Positions 42,948 to 52,317 of a DNA stretch of 64,000 nucleotides are shown one piece after another. Made by a program: the position numbers and the translations under genes. A model generated the notes under the pieces. That model had not been told where the DNA came from, searched no databases, and saw only the letters and a list, made by a program, of their open reading frames with translations. The stretch's first letter is position 1. Each line of letters begins with the position of its first letter. Source of the DNA: Poindextera sp963719975. GTDB taxonomy: Bacteria > Pseudomonadota > Alphaproteobacteria > Caulobacterales > Caulobacteraceae. The stretch lies in assembly GCA_963719975.1 (NCBI GenBank), contig CAVRED010000006.1:62001-126000 (forward strand). Reading direction: 5' to 3'.

Positions 42948-43953
42948 AGAGCGCGCCGTAGGGGTCAAGGCCGCCCTCGACGACCTGGTCGACGGTGATC
43001 GCGGGGTAGCCGAGCGAGGCATGGGCGCTCGCGTTCCACGCGGCGACTGTCAGGTCACGCAGCTCCGAGGCGCCGGCGGCGACGCGCTCGACTGCGAAGC
43101 CGACGCCCGCGGGATGGTCGCCCGCCAAGCCGCCCGCCTTCTGCATCTGGTAGAACGGGATCACGCTCGCGGCGGTCTGGGCGAGGTAGTCGGCGGTGCA
43201 GGCTTCGATGTCGCGGCAGGCCTTCAGCGGCGTCATCGCCGCCTTGACCGCATCAAGCGTCACAAACTCACGCACGAACGGCCCTTCGAACGGCACGTGC
43301 ACCTTGTCCTGGGTGTAGCCGTTCGGGTTCGGATAGTTTCCCCAGCCGTTGTAGTGGACCGAGGCGTGCATCGGCTGGCTGCCATCGCCCACGTAGTGCG
43401 ACCAGTCGCCGAGGTCCGACAGGATCAGCGCCTCACGCCGGGCGAGGTCGTGCTCTTCCCACGCTCGGCGCGCCGGGTCCCGCTCGCGTGGGATGGCCGC
43501 GGTCAGCACCCGCCAGTAGGCGAAGTCCATCACCAGCTGCTGCCAGCCGTCGACGATCGAGTAGGGAAGATAGCCCGCGTGGTAGCTGTCGGAGCCGACC
43601 GCGCGGAGCGCCGCATCGTAGTCGGAGCGCGTGAGAGGCAGGGCGTTCAGCGCCGGACCGCCAAGGATCTTGCCGGAGTCGTCGACGTCGATGAAGTGGC
43701 CAGGGTCGCGGGTGGTGTCGTGGGTCTTCCCAGCGCCCCGCCAGCGATCCGGCTCGCGCGCCAGCTCACCGAGGTCCTCGATGGCGCGTCGACTGTGCAG
43801 GAAGGCGGGCAGATCCGCTGGCAGCGCCTCTGCGGCGGCCACGCCGATGAAGCGGTGCCCCGTCGCGCCCCACGCCATCGTCTGAGTGGCGGCGCCGAGC
43901 ACGATCGATGCCGCCAGGACGGCGCTGCCGTATCGGGCGATGGCGTTGCGCAT
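42934..43953 (-). CDS. S1/P1-type zinc nuclease
   Basis: 339 residues, secreted (signal peptide to 'ATQTMA'). The mature protein starts with the zinc-ligand Trp in 'WGATGHRFIG'. Further zinc ligands are in 'DPGHFIDVDD' and 'DLGDWSHYVGDGSQPMHAS', followed by 'VHYNGWGNYPNPNGYTQD'. These trinuclear-zinc enzymes degrade single-stranded nucleic acids and remove 3' phosphates. Role is probably extracellular phosphate or nucleotide scavenging. Confidence 0.92.
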   Translation of the reverse strand: MRNAIARYGSAVLAASIVLGAATQTMAWGATGHRFIGVAAAEALPADLPAFLHSRRAIEDLGELAREPDRWRGAGKTHDTTRDPGHFIDVDDSGKILGGPALNALPLTRSDYDAALRAVGSDSYHAGYLPYSIVDGWQQLVMDFAYWRVLTAAIPRERDPARRAWEEHDLARREALILSDLGDWSHYVGDGSQPMHASVHYNGWGNYPNPNGYTQDKVHVPFEGPFVREFVTLDAVKAAMTPLKACRDIEACTADYLAQTAASVIPFYQMQKAGGLAGDHPAGVGFAVERVAAGASELRDLTVAAWNASAHASLGYPAITVDQVVEGGLDPYGALYGND

Positions 43954-43961
43954 GACGGCCC

Positions 43962-44547
43962 CTAGTCGGTGATGTTCAGCGCTCGCTCACAGCGGCCGAT
44001 CCAGCCCTGCACCCTCGGATACAGGGCCAGATCGAAGCCGCCGTCGCCAGCCCAGCGGGTATAGGCGACCAGGGCGACGTCGGCGAGGCTGGCGGCGTCG
44101 CCGAGCAGGAAGTCACGGCCCTCCAGTCCCTCGTCCAGCCGCTTCAGCGCCGCGCTTCCTCGCTCGACCAGGCGCGGTTCGAGGTCGGCGACGGGCTTCC
44201 CCTGGAACTTCACCTGGAAGCGCGCGACGGCGATCGTGGGCTCGTGGCTGTACTGCTCCCAGAACATCCACTCGAGCATCTTGGCCCGAACGAAAGGATC
44301 GCTCGGGATCAGGGCCGATCCTTCGGCAAGGTAGAGGATGATGGCGTTGGATTGGGCAAGGCGGCCGCCCGTCGTCGAACACGATTGCGGGAACCTGTCC
44401 CGCCGGATTGACGTCCAGAAAGCCTGGTTGGCGGGTGTCTCCGGCGACCACGCTGGTCTCGATCCAATGGTAAGATTGGCCGATAACGTCGCATGTCCAT
44501 TTGACTTTCAGGCAATTCCCCGAGATGGAGTTGCCGTAGATTCGCAA
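43962..44547 (-). CDS. Glutathione S-transferase family protein (one frameshift)
   Basis: N-terminal thioredoxin-fold domain ('RIYGNSISGNCLKVKWTCDV', 'FLDVNPAGQVPAIVFDDGR') and an all-helical C-terminal domain ('FWEQYSHEPTIAVARFQVKF', 'FLLGDAASLADVALVAYTRW'). The frame shifts near 44370 ('DDGR' to 'LAQSNAIILYLAEGS'), removing no conserved residue. TTG 44547, preceded by GGGAGGCGG, is the likely start, giving about 195 residues. Cytosolic detoxification role inferred from family. Confidence 0.8.
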
Positions 44548-44687
44548 AGGTCCGCCTCCCACTCGACCGTCCCGAGGGCCCGCCTCCCCATCCATCAGCC
44601 AGCGCCGAAGTCAAGGGTTGACCTTACGGGTTCGGGGGCTAGGACTTGGGCCGCACACCGAGACGAGAAACGGACGGGGGAACGCTG

Positions 44688-45381
44688 ATGAAGCGCATCC
44701 TGGCATGCCTCGCCACGCTGACGCTGACGGCCGCCGCACCCGCGGCCGTCGCCGGGCCAGCCCACACGCACGACGCCATCGGCGTTATCATCGCGGCGCT
44801 CAGTCCGCAGCCGGCCAGCAACGATGCCTGGAACCTGAAGGCGACGCTCTACCATGGCGGCGGCGCCATGAGCACGCATGACTCCATCGGCTGCCGGGTC
44901 TCGCCGATGCGCACGGTCGCGATCGACCGCAACCTGATCACCCGCGGCGCCATCCTGTTCATCAAGGAGACCGTGGGTCTGCTTCTGCCGGACGGCGGAC
45001 GGCATGACGGCTACTGGTACGCCTCCGATACCGGCGGGCTGATCCGTGGCCCGCGCATCGACCTCTTTACCGGCCCGAACCAGGCCTCGATGAACACGCT
45101 CCTGCCGCTCAACCTGAAGACGCTGACGGTGACGAAGGTCGGCGAGTTCAAGGGTTGCCCGCCTGTCGACGGCTCGGAGACGCTGACGCGGATCGCCAAA
45201 GCGGCCGGCGTCTCGGGCCGGCACGGACGCGCTCGTGGCGAAGTGGACGCTGCCGGAGCGGCCGGCGCTGCTGCCCGCGGCGTACGAGACCCCGGCGGCC
45301 GGCGTGGGCGGCTGGCTGGCGCCGAAGCTGTCGCCGGCGCCCAGTTGGGTCGACTTCCGCCAGCCGGATAACGCAGAGTAG
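44688..45381 (+). CDS. Secreted 3D-domain protein (one frameshift)
   Basis: Signal peptide 'LATLTLTAAAPAAVAG' is followed by a domain with three aspartates, 'YWYASDTGGLIRGPRIDLF', the 3D (Asp-Asp-Asp) motif of double-psi beta-barrel proteins such as MltA and resuscitation factors. 'GCRVSPMRTVAIDRNLI' precedes it, as in this fold. Acting on peptidoglycan is a reasonable inference, but no catalytic domain accompanies it. The frame breaks near 45220; the true C-terminus reads 'ETPAAGVGGWLAPKLSPAPS' and ends at TAG 45379. Confidence 0.72.
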
Positions 45382-45578
45382 CAAGCTACTCAGAAAAACT
45401 AATGGACGAACCCTGAAAAAGCGCAGCCTTACAGGCCTTTGCGCCGCGTTCGTGCGTTGACTTTCTGACAGCTGCCCAGCATCTGAAGCGCGCCATATTG
45501 GGGCGCGCGCCGCCGTTGTCTGGCGACCGACCCGCCCGCCGTCCGGACGCGACGCGCCTCTGCATCGATGGATTGTTG

Positions 45579-48500
45579 ATGACCACGAGCCTGATCCTCG
45601 GCTTCGACGCGACTTTCGAGGCTCTGCACGCGCGCGAGGGGCTGGCCGCGCTCGATGGGCGGTTCCTCGAGTATCTCGGCGCGCGGGACGATGCGCTTCG
45701 GGCAAGGCTGGCGGCTGCTCGCTCCGCGCCGGGCGATCTTGCGCGCGCCGAGGAGTCGGAGCTGATCCTCGAGCTCGCGCCGATCCTCGAGAGCTTCCTC
45801 GGGGAGCTGTTCGGCGTCTCGCGCGAGCTCGCCCAGATGAAAGCGGCGCGCGACGGGCTTGCCGTGATCTTCACGATGAAGCGGCTGTTCGTACAGCGCC
45901 GCGCCATCCGCAAGCACGCAGACGGCGATGCGTTCGATGGCCCGGCCCTGCGCAACCGACTGGAGCCGTTGCTGGGGGGCGAGCTCACCGAACTCACCTT
46001 CGCGACCCACGTCGAGGCGTGGCTGAAGGACGAGGACGCCCATGCCGAGGCGCTCGATCTCGCCTCGCGCTACGCCGCATGGGCGGCGCTCAGCGAAACG
46101 GGCCGCCGCGAGCACCACGCGGGCGTGCTGTTCAAGGCGCCCGGCAAGACCGATCCGGTGCGCCTCGTCCCGGTCGAGGACGATCCGGTGGGTGGCGTTC
46201 CTGCGCTCGGTCTGGCGGTGGCGCACCGGCGGCGGCGCGAGGGCTTCGCTCTCACCGACGAAGGGATGGGCGTTACGGGCGCCCTCGACCACGCCCACTA
46301 CTGCATCTGGTGCCACAACCAGGGCAAGGACAGCTGTTCGACTGGGCTGAAGGAGAAGACCGGCGAGTTTAAGAAGAGCCCGTTCGGCGTCGTCCTTGCC
46401 GGCTGCCCGCTCGACGAGAAGATCTCGGAGATGAACCTCGCGGCGTCGCAGGGGCTGACCATCGGCGCGCTCGGCATCGCGATCGTCGACAACCCCATGT
46501 GCGCGGCCACCGGCCACCGCATCTGCAACGACTGCATGAAGGCCTGCATCTACCAGCGGCAGGACCCGGTCGACATTCCGCAGATCGAGACCCGCGTCCT
46601 CAAGGACGTGCTCGGGTTGCCGTGGGGCTTCGAGATCTATTCCCTGCTCACCCGCTGGAACCCCCTGAACCTCGAACGGCCGCTGCCGAAGCCGGCAAGC
46701 GGCCACACCGTGCTGGTCGTGGGCCTCGGCCCCGCCGGCTTCACACTCGCCCATCACCTGATGAACGACGGCCACGCTGTCGTCGCCATCGACGGGCTGA
46801 AGATCGAGCCGATCGAACCTGACGTCTCGGGGATCGATCAGGCGGGCGTGCGATGGCCGTTCAAGCCGATCCGCGACGTTGAGTCTCTCCGCGAGGGCCT
46901 CGGCACCCGGGTGATGGCCGGCTTCGGCGGCGTTGCCGAGTACGGGATCACCGTCCGCTGGGACAAGAATTTCCTCAAGCTGATCCGCCTCCTGGTCGAG
47001 CGCCGCGAGCAGTTCCGCATGTTCGGCGGCGTCCGCTTCGGCGGCGCGCTCAGCATCGAGAGCGCGTTCGCCATGGGCTTCGACCACATCGCGCTCTGCG
47101 CCGGCGCCGGGCGGCCGACGATCGTCGGCATGAAGAACGGGCTCGCCCCGGGCGTGCGCCAGGCGTCCGACTTCTTGATGGCGCTGCAGCTGACCGGCGC
47201 CGCCAAGACCGACAGTATCGCCAACCTCTTGGTGCGCCTGCCGATAGCGGTGATCGGCGGCGGCCTGACCGCCATCGACACCGCGACCGAGGCGCTGGCC
47301 TACTACCCCGTGCAGGTCGAGAAGTTCCTCGCCCGCTACGAGGCTCTGGTCGCCGAGCGTGGCCAGGCCGCGATCGAGGCGGAGTGGTCGGAGCACGACC
47401 GCGAGGTCGCCCTGGAGTTCCTGGCGCATGCGCGGGCGATCCGCGCCGAACGCGCCGCCGCCGTTCGGGAAGGGCGTTCCGCGAACATCACGGACCTGCT
47501 GCGGGGCTGGGGCGGCTCGACCATCTGCTACCGGCGCCGCCTGATCAACTCGCCGAGCTACACCCTGAACCACGAGGAGGTGGCCAAGGCGCTCGAGGAA
47601 GGCATCCGCTTCGCCGAGGGCCTGACGCCGCTCGAGGTGATGGTCGACCGGCACGGCTGGGCCGAGGCGCTCAAGCTGCGCCTCAGCCACACCGTGGGCG
47701 AAGAGACCGTCGCCCAAGACGAGACCTTGCCCGCGCGCACCATCCTGGTCGCGGCGGGCACCCACCCGAACACGGTGCTCGGCCGCGAGGACCCCCAGCA
47801 TTCAACGATCGCCGGCAGCTACTTCCAGGCCGTTGACGAGAGCGGCCAGCCGGTCACGCCAGAGACGATCACCAAGCCTGAAAAGGCGGAAGTGCTGACC
47901 AGCCTCTGGCCCGACGGGCGGGCGGTCAGCTTCTTCGGCGACCTGCATCCCTCGTACGCCGGCAACGTCGTCAAGGCGATGGCGAGCGCCAAACAGGGCT
48001 ATCCTGTTATCAGCGACCTGCTCACCCGGCGTGAGCCGGGACGCACGCCCGATGTGCTGTTCGCCAAGCTGGACGACGAGCTCCGCGCCACCGTGCACGA
48101 GGTCATCCGGCTCACGCCAAACATCGTCGAGGTGGTGGTGCGCGCGCCGATGGCCGCCCGCGCGTTCCAGCCCGGCCAGTTCTACCGCCTACAGAACTTC
48201 GAGACCTTGGCGCCGAGCGCCGATGGCACGCGGCTCGGCATGGAAGGCCTGGCGATGACCGGCGCCTGGACCGACAAGGACCGCGGCCTGCTCTCGATCA
48301 TCGTGCTCGAGATGGGCGGCTCGTCCGATCTCTGCGCGCACCTCAAGGTGGGCGAGCCGGTGATCCTGATGGGGCCGACCGGTACGCCGACAGAACTGCC
48401 CGAGGGCAAGACGGTGCTGCTGATCGGCGGCGGCCTCGGCAACGCAGTCCTGTTCTCAATCGGCCAGGCGGCGCGGGCCATGGGCGACAAGGTGGTCTAC

Positions 48501-49043
48501 TTCGCCGGCTACAAGCGCATCGTCGATCGTTACAAGGTCGAGGAGATCGAACGCGCCGCCGACATCATCGTCTGGTGTTGCGACGAGGCGCCCGGGTTCA
48601 CGCCAGATCGGCCGCAGGACCGTGCTTTCGTCGGCAACATCGTCGCCGCGTTGGAGGCGAACGCCGACGTGCTCTCCGACGTCGACCACATGATCGCCAT
48701 TGGCTCAGACGCGATGATGGGCGCGGTCGCCAAGGCCCGTCATGGCGCGCTCGCCGGGCGGATGAAGGCCGGCGTGACCGGCGTCGCCTCCATCAACTCG
48801 CCAATGCAGTGCATGATGAAGGAGATTTGCGCCCAGTGCCTGCAGCTGCACCGGGATCCGCAGACCGGCGTCGAGACCGTCGTCTTCTCCTGCTTCAACC
48901 AGGATCAGGACATCGACGTGGTGGATTTCCAAAGCCTGCGCCAGCGGCTCGGCCAAAACGGCGTACAGGAAAAGCTCACGCGCCAGTGGATCGACCGCAC
49001 CCTGCGCAAGCTCGACCTGCGGGTGTCCGAGGCGGCGGAGTAG
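45579..49043 (+). CDS. Nfn/GltD-like flavoprotein fused to a PyrK/ferredoxin-reductase-like domain
   Basis: 1154 residues, uninterrupted. Residues 1-235 match no domain I recognise. Cys242, 245, 253 and 276 form a first cluster region ('YCIWCHNQGKDSC'); Cys308, 316, 319 and 323 form a second ('RICNDCMKACIYQ'), as in the GltD/dihydropyrimidine dehydrogenase N-terminus. FAD and NAD(P) Rossmann motifs follow ('VVGLGPAGFTLAHHL', 'AVIGGGLTAIDTATEAL'). The C-terminal ~290 residues are an FNR-like domain ('FQPGQFYRLQNF', 'LLIGGGLGNAVLFS') with a PyrK-type 2Fe-2S motif 'CMMKEICAQC' and later 'FSCFNQ'. This combines both subunits of NfnAB-type transhydrogenases. I infer electron transfer between pyridine nucleotides and a ferredoxin-like carrier; bifurcation is unproven. 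Confidence 0.83.
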   Translation: MTTSLILGFDATFEALHAREGLAALDGRFLEYLGARDDALRARLAAARSAPGDLARAEESELILELAPILESFLGELFGVSRELAQMKAARDGLAVIFTMKRLFVQRRAIRKHADGDAFDGPALRNRLEPLLGGELTELTFATHVEAWLKDEDAHAEALDLASRYAAWAALSETGRREHHAGVLFKAPGKTDPVRLVPVEDDPVGGVPALGLAVAHRRRREGFALTDEGMGVTGALDHAHYCIWCHNQGKDSCSTGLKEKTGEFKKSPFGVVLAGCPLDEKISEMNLAASQGLTIGALGIAIVDNPMCAATGHRICNDCMKACIYQRQDPVDIPQIETRVLKDVLGLPWGFEIYSLLTRWNPLNLERPLPKPASGHTVLVVGLGPAGFTLAHHLMNDGHAVVAIDGLKIEPIEPDVSGIDQAGVRWPFKPIRDVESLREGLGTRVMAGFGGVAEYGITVRWDKNFLKLIRLLVERREQFRMFGGVRFGGALSIESAFAMGFDHIALCAGAGRPTIVGMKNGLAPGVRQASDFLMALQLTGAAKTDSIANLLVRLPIAVIGGGLTAIDTATEALAYYPVQVEKFLARYEALVAERGQAAIEAEWSEHDREVALEFLAHARAIRAERAAAVREGRSANITDLLRGWGGSTICYRRRLINSPSYTLNHEEVAKALEEGIRFAEGLTPLEVMVDRHGWAEALKLRLSHTVGEETVAQDETLPARTILVAAGTHPNTVLGREDPQHSTIAGSYFQAVDESGQPVTPETITKPEKAEVLTSLWPDGRAVSFFGDLHPSYAGNVVKAMASAKQGYPVISDLLTRREPGRTPDVLFAKLDDELRATVHEVIRLTPNIVEVVVRAPMAARAFQPGQFYRLQNFETLAPSADGTRLGMEGLAMTGAWTDKDRGLLSIIVLEMGGSSDLCAHLKVGEPVILMGPTGTPTELPEGKTVLLIGGGLGNAVLFSIGQAARAMGDKVVYFAGYKRIVDRYKVEEIERAADIIVWCCDEAPGFTPDRPQDRAFVGNIVAALEANADVLSDVDHMIAIGSDAMMGAVAKARHGALAGRMKAGVTGVASINSPMQCMMKEICAQCLQLHRDPQTGVETVVFSCFNQDQDIDVVDFQSLRQRLGQNGVQEKLTRQWIDRTLRKLDLRVSEAAE

Positions 49044-49064
49044 GAACCGGTCGGGCCCGGCCGG

Positions 49065-49800
49065 CTAGATATCCCCGCCGACCTCGATCGCCGGTGTCGC
49101 CCGCTCGACGTGAATGCCGCACTCGGTCTTATCCGTTCCGGCCCAGCGTCCCGCCCGCATGTCATCGCCGTCCTCGACCGGCGCGGTGCACGGCCAGCAG
49201 CCGATCGACGGATAGCCGAACTCGACCAGCGGGTGGGCCGGTAGGTCATGTTCGGCGGCGTAGGCGTCAAGCTGCTCCTTCGACCAATTGGCAAGCGGAT
49301 TGAACTTCAGCCGCCCCTCGCCAAGCTCGACGACCTTCAGCCGTACGCGGTTGCCGCCCTGGAAGCGCTTGCGGCCGGTGATCCAGCCGTCGAAGCCGGC
49401 GAGCGCCCGGTCGAGCGGCAGCACCTTGCGGATGTGGCAACAGGTGTCGGTGTCGGTCTTCCAGAGGTCGGCCGAGGGGTCGTGCACGGCCAGGTCCTGG
49501 TATTGGGGCCGCAGGTCGCGCACATCGGCCAGGCCGAGCCGGGCGACGAGCCGTTGCCGATAGTCCAGCGTCTGGCCGAACAGCATGCCGGTGTCGAGGA
49601 AGAGCACTGGAATGTCGGACTTGAGCGCGGCCGCCATGTGCAACAGCACCGCCAACTCCGCTCCGAACGAGGAGACCAGCGCCAGCCGGTCGCCCAGGAG
49701 GTCGATCGCGGCGCTCAAGAATCTGCTGCGGCTCGGCGTCGCGCAACTCGGCGTTCAAGCGCGCCGCCAGGTCCGCGGTGTCCTGCCCGTCATACGCCAT
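49065..49800 (-). CDS. cysH: Adenylylsulfate/phosphoadenylylsulfate reductase, iron-sulfur type (one frameshift)
   Basis: Reduces activated sulfate to sulfite. Visible motifs are the P-loop-like 'LVSSFGAELAVLLHM', the cluster cysteines 'TDTCCHIRKVLPLDRAL' and 'IGCWPCTAP', and the catalytic 'KTECGIHV' near the end. The CC...CxxC set indicates a 4Fe-4S enzyme of the adenylylsulfate (APS) reductase type. One extra G near 49717 breaks the frame; the start 'MAYDGQDTADLAARLNAE' is at ATG 49800. About 244 residues. Confidence 0.92.
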
Positions 49801-50302
49801 GATGGGCCTCCGCGCGTTCGACGAACGCCGGTTCGCGCCCGTCTGCGGCGCGTTGATAGACATGACGGAACCGCTGCACGACGTGCGTCCACTCGGCCGC
49901 GGTCGAGTCATCCGCCACCTCGAAAGCGTCGATGCCGCAGCGGACCATGAAGCGGGCCTGCTCACGCAGCACGTCGCCGACGGCCCTGAGCTCGCCGTGG
50001 AAGCCGCGCTCGCGCAGGATCGCCGCGGACGAGTAGGCCTGCCCTTGCAGGTACTTTGGAAAGGCCAGCGCCACCACGGAGAGCCGCGGCAGGTCGGGGA
50101 TGATCTCCTCCACCTGCTCGTTGGGCTCGATGCGGACGCCGACCTTGCGGCCCTCGGCCAGGAGGCGCTCGCCTTCGGCCTGGAAACGCTGCAGCGACAC
50201 GATCACGTCGCCTTTGGGCGTCGGCTCCTCGTCGGCGACGGCGGTGAAGGGATCCTCCACCACCTCGGCGTTCTGGCCAGTCCACTTAATGAGCGTCGGC
50301 AT
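49790..50302 (-). CDS. DUF934 family protein of the sulfite-reduction operon
   Basis: 170 residues. DUF934 proteins are cytosolic and are nearly always encoded between cysI and cysH, but their biochemical role is unresolved. Conserved blocks are 'IEPNEQVEEIIPDLPRLSVV', 'ALAFPKYLQGQAYSSAAILR' and 'FHGELRAVGDVLREQARFMV'. It overlaps cysI by 17 bases and cysH by 11, so it is certainly in the operon. Predicted helper of sulfite reductase, by association. Confidence 0.88.
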   Translation of the reverse strand: MPTLIKWTGQNAEVVEDPFTAVADEEPTPKGDVIVSLQRFQAEGERLLAEGRKVGVRIEPNEQVEEIIPDLPRLSVVALAFPKYLQGQAYSSAAILRERGFHGELRAVGDVLREQARFMVRCGIDAFEVADDSTAAEWTHVVQRFRHVYQRAADGREPAFVERAEAHHGV

Positions 50303-51941
50303 AGACGGCCTCCTTGAAGGGGGCGACGCCGGCGCGACGGAAGGTGTCGAGGAACCGCTCGCCGTCCTTCCGCTCCCTCAGATAGACCTCGACCAGGTGA
50401 TCGATGGCGTCGACCACCTTGTCGGCCGGAAGCGCCGGGCCCAGCACCTGGCCGAGCGTCGCGTCCGCCTCGGCCGACCCGCCGAGGGTGAGCTGGTAGT
50501 ATTCCTCGCCCTTCTTATCGATGCCGAGGATGCCGATCGCCCCAACGTGGTGGTGGCCACAGGCGTTGATGCAGCCTGAGATCTTGATGCCGAGCTCGCC
50601 GACGCGCTCGGCGAGCGCCGGATCGGAGAACTTCTTGGCGATGGCCTGGGCGATCGGGATCGCCCGCGCATTGGCCAGCGCGCAATAGTCGAGGCCTGGG
50701 CAGGCGATGATGTCGGTGATCAGCCCACGGTTCGGCGTCGCGAGCTCGGCGGCGTCCAGGGCTCGCCAGACTGCCGGCAGATCGTCCAGCTTCACGTGCG
50801 GCAGGATGAGGTTCTGCTCGTAGGAGACTCTGGCCTCGTCCATCGAATAGCGCTCGGCGAGGTCGGCGATCGCCCGCATCTGCTCGACCGAGCAGTCCCC
50901 CGGGGTTTCGCCCGGCTTCTTCAGCGAGACATCGACGATGGCGTAGCCCGGAACCTTGTGCGGCTGAACGTTGTGGCGCGCGAAGCGGGCGAAGGCGGGG
51001 TCCTTCTTCGCCGCATCGAACGCCGCCGAGGTCGCCGGCAGCGTCTCGAAGTTGCGCGGCGCGAACGCCGCACGGATGCGCGCAAGCTCGATGTCCGGCA
51101 GGTCGATCTTGGCCTTGTCTGAGGCGTCCCACTCAGCGTCGACCTCGCGCGCGAAGGCTTCGGCGCCCAGCCCCGCCACCAGGACCTTGATGCGCGCCTT
51201 CCACGGATTGTCGCGCCGCCCATAACGGTTGTAGACGCGCAAGATCGCCTGCAGGTACGAGAGCAGGTGGCGCACCGGCAGATGCTCACGGATCGTCGAG
51301 CCCAGATAGGGCGTCCGGCCAAGTCCGCCGCCGACCATCACCTCGAACGCCAGCCCGCCCGCGTCGTCGCGGTGCAGCCTGAGCCCGATGTCATAGACCT
51401 TGGTCGCCGCGCGATCGGCCGGCGAGGCCGTCACGGCGATCTTGAACTTGCGCGGCAGGAAAGAGAACTCGGGGTGGAAGGTCGACCATTGGCGCATCGC
51501 CTCGACCCAGACCCTCGGGTCGTCCGCCTCGTCGGCGGTCGCGCCTGCGTGCGGGTCGGCGGTGATGTTCCTGATATCGTTGCCGCTGGTCTGGATCGCA
51601 TGCATCCCGACCTCGGCCAGATGCTCGAGGATGTCGGGCGCGTCCTTCAGCTTGATCCAGTGCAGCTGCAGGTTCGTGCGCGTGGTGAAGTGGCCATAGC
51701 CCTTGTCGTAGGTCTCGGCGATGAAGGCGAGCTTGCGCAGCTGCTCCGAGGTCAGGGCGCCATAGGGGATGGCGATCCTGAGCATGTAGGCGTGCAGCTG
51801 CAGATAGAGGCCGTTCATCAGCCGGATGCGCTTGAACTGGTCCTCGGTCAGCTCGCCGGACAGGCGGCGCTGGCACTGCTCGCGGAACTCGGCAACGCGG
51901 TCGGCGAGCATCTCTTTGTCGATGGCGTCGTAGCGATACAT
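50286..51941 (-). CDS. cysI: Sulfite reductase hemoprotein
   Basis: 551 residues. Reduces sulfite to sulfide for cysteine synthesis using a siroheme coupled to a 4Fe-4S cluster. The four cluster cysteines are in 'CPGLDYC' and 'SGCINACGHHH' in the C-terminal half. Siroheme-binding arginines lie in 'TRTNLQLHWIKL' and nearby. Two ferredoxin-like nitrite/sulfite-reductase repeats are present. A nitrite reductase cannot be excluded by sequence alone, but cysH, DUF934 and cobA neighbours favour sulfite. Confidence 0.92.
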   Translation of the reverse strand: MYRYDAIDKEMLADRVAEFREQCQRRLSGELTEDQFKRIRLMNGLYLQLHAYMLRIAIPYGALTSEQLRKLAFIAETYDKGYGHFTTRTNLQLHWIKLKDAPDILEHLAEVGMHAIQTSGNDIRNITADPHAGATADEADDPRVWVEAMRQWSTFHPEFSFLPRKFKIAVTASPADRAATKVYDIGLRLHRDDAGGLAFEVMVGGGLGRTPYLGSTIREHLPVRHLLSYLQAILRVYNRYGRRDNPWKARIKVLVAGLGAEAFAREVDAEWDASDKAKIDLPDIELARIRAAFAPRNFETLPATSAAFDAAKKDPAFARFARHNVQPHKVPGYAIVDVSLKKPGETPGDCSVEQMRAIADLAERYSMDEARVSYEQNLILPHVKLDDLPAVWRALDAAELATPNRGLITDIIACPGLDYCALANARAIPIAQAIAKKFSDPALAERVGELGIKISGCINACGHHHVGAIGILGIDKKGEEYYQLTLGGSAEADATLGQVLGPALPADKVVDAIDHLVEVYLRERKDGERFLDTFRRAGVAPFKEAVYADAH

Positions 51942-51954
51942 GGCGGCGCCTCCT

Positions 51955-52317
51955 CTACTTGCGCCTGATCAGTTCGATGCGGCCCTTGGAGCGGGCCGCG
52001 CCGTGGGCGTGCAGCAGGGCCTCGATGGCCTCACCGCCTTCGGTCTTCTTGCCGTGCTCGGGCTTGTTGGTGGGCCCGAGGGCCCGCACACGCTCGCGGA
52101 AGCTCAAGGGCGCCCAGCCGTTGTCCGAAGGGATGACGTCGATCAGATAGGGGTCGACCACGACAGTGATCTGCGTCTTGGCGTGCGCCTCAGCCGCCAG
52201 GGCCCCGTCGTCGTCCTCGAACAGCTCGGCGTCAGCGAACCGCTCGCTCCAGTCGCCCGCGTGGCCGTAGAAGACGGCCTCGCCATCCTCCAGCCGGTTG
52301 CCGGTCAGCGCCTTCAC
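51955..52317 (-). CDS. DUF2849 family protein
   Basis: 120 residues from GTG 52317, which overlaps the cobA stop as GTGA. The family motif is the opening 'VKALTGNRLEDGEAVFYG' and 'ITVVVDPYLIDVI'. DUF2849 occurs in alphaproteobacteria between cobA and cysI and has no known activity. No signal peptide or membrane helix. Its strict linkage suggests a helper in siroheme loading or sulfite reduction. Confidence 0.88.
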   Translation of the reverse strand: MKALTGNRLEDGEAVFYGHAGDWSERFADAELFEDDDGALAAEAHAKTQITVVVDPYLIDVIPSDNGWAPLSFRERVRALGPTNKPEHGKKTEGGEAIEALLHAHGAARSKGRIELIRRK

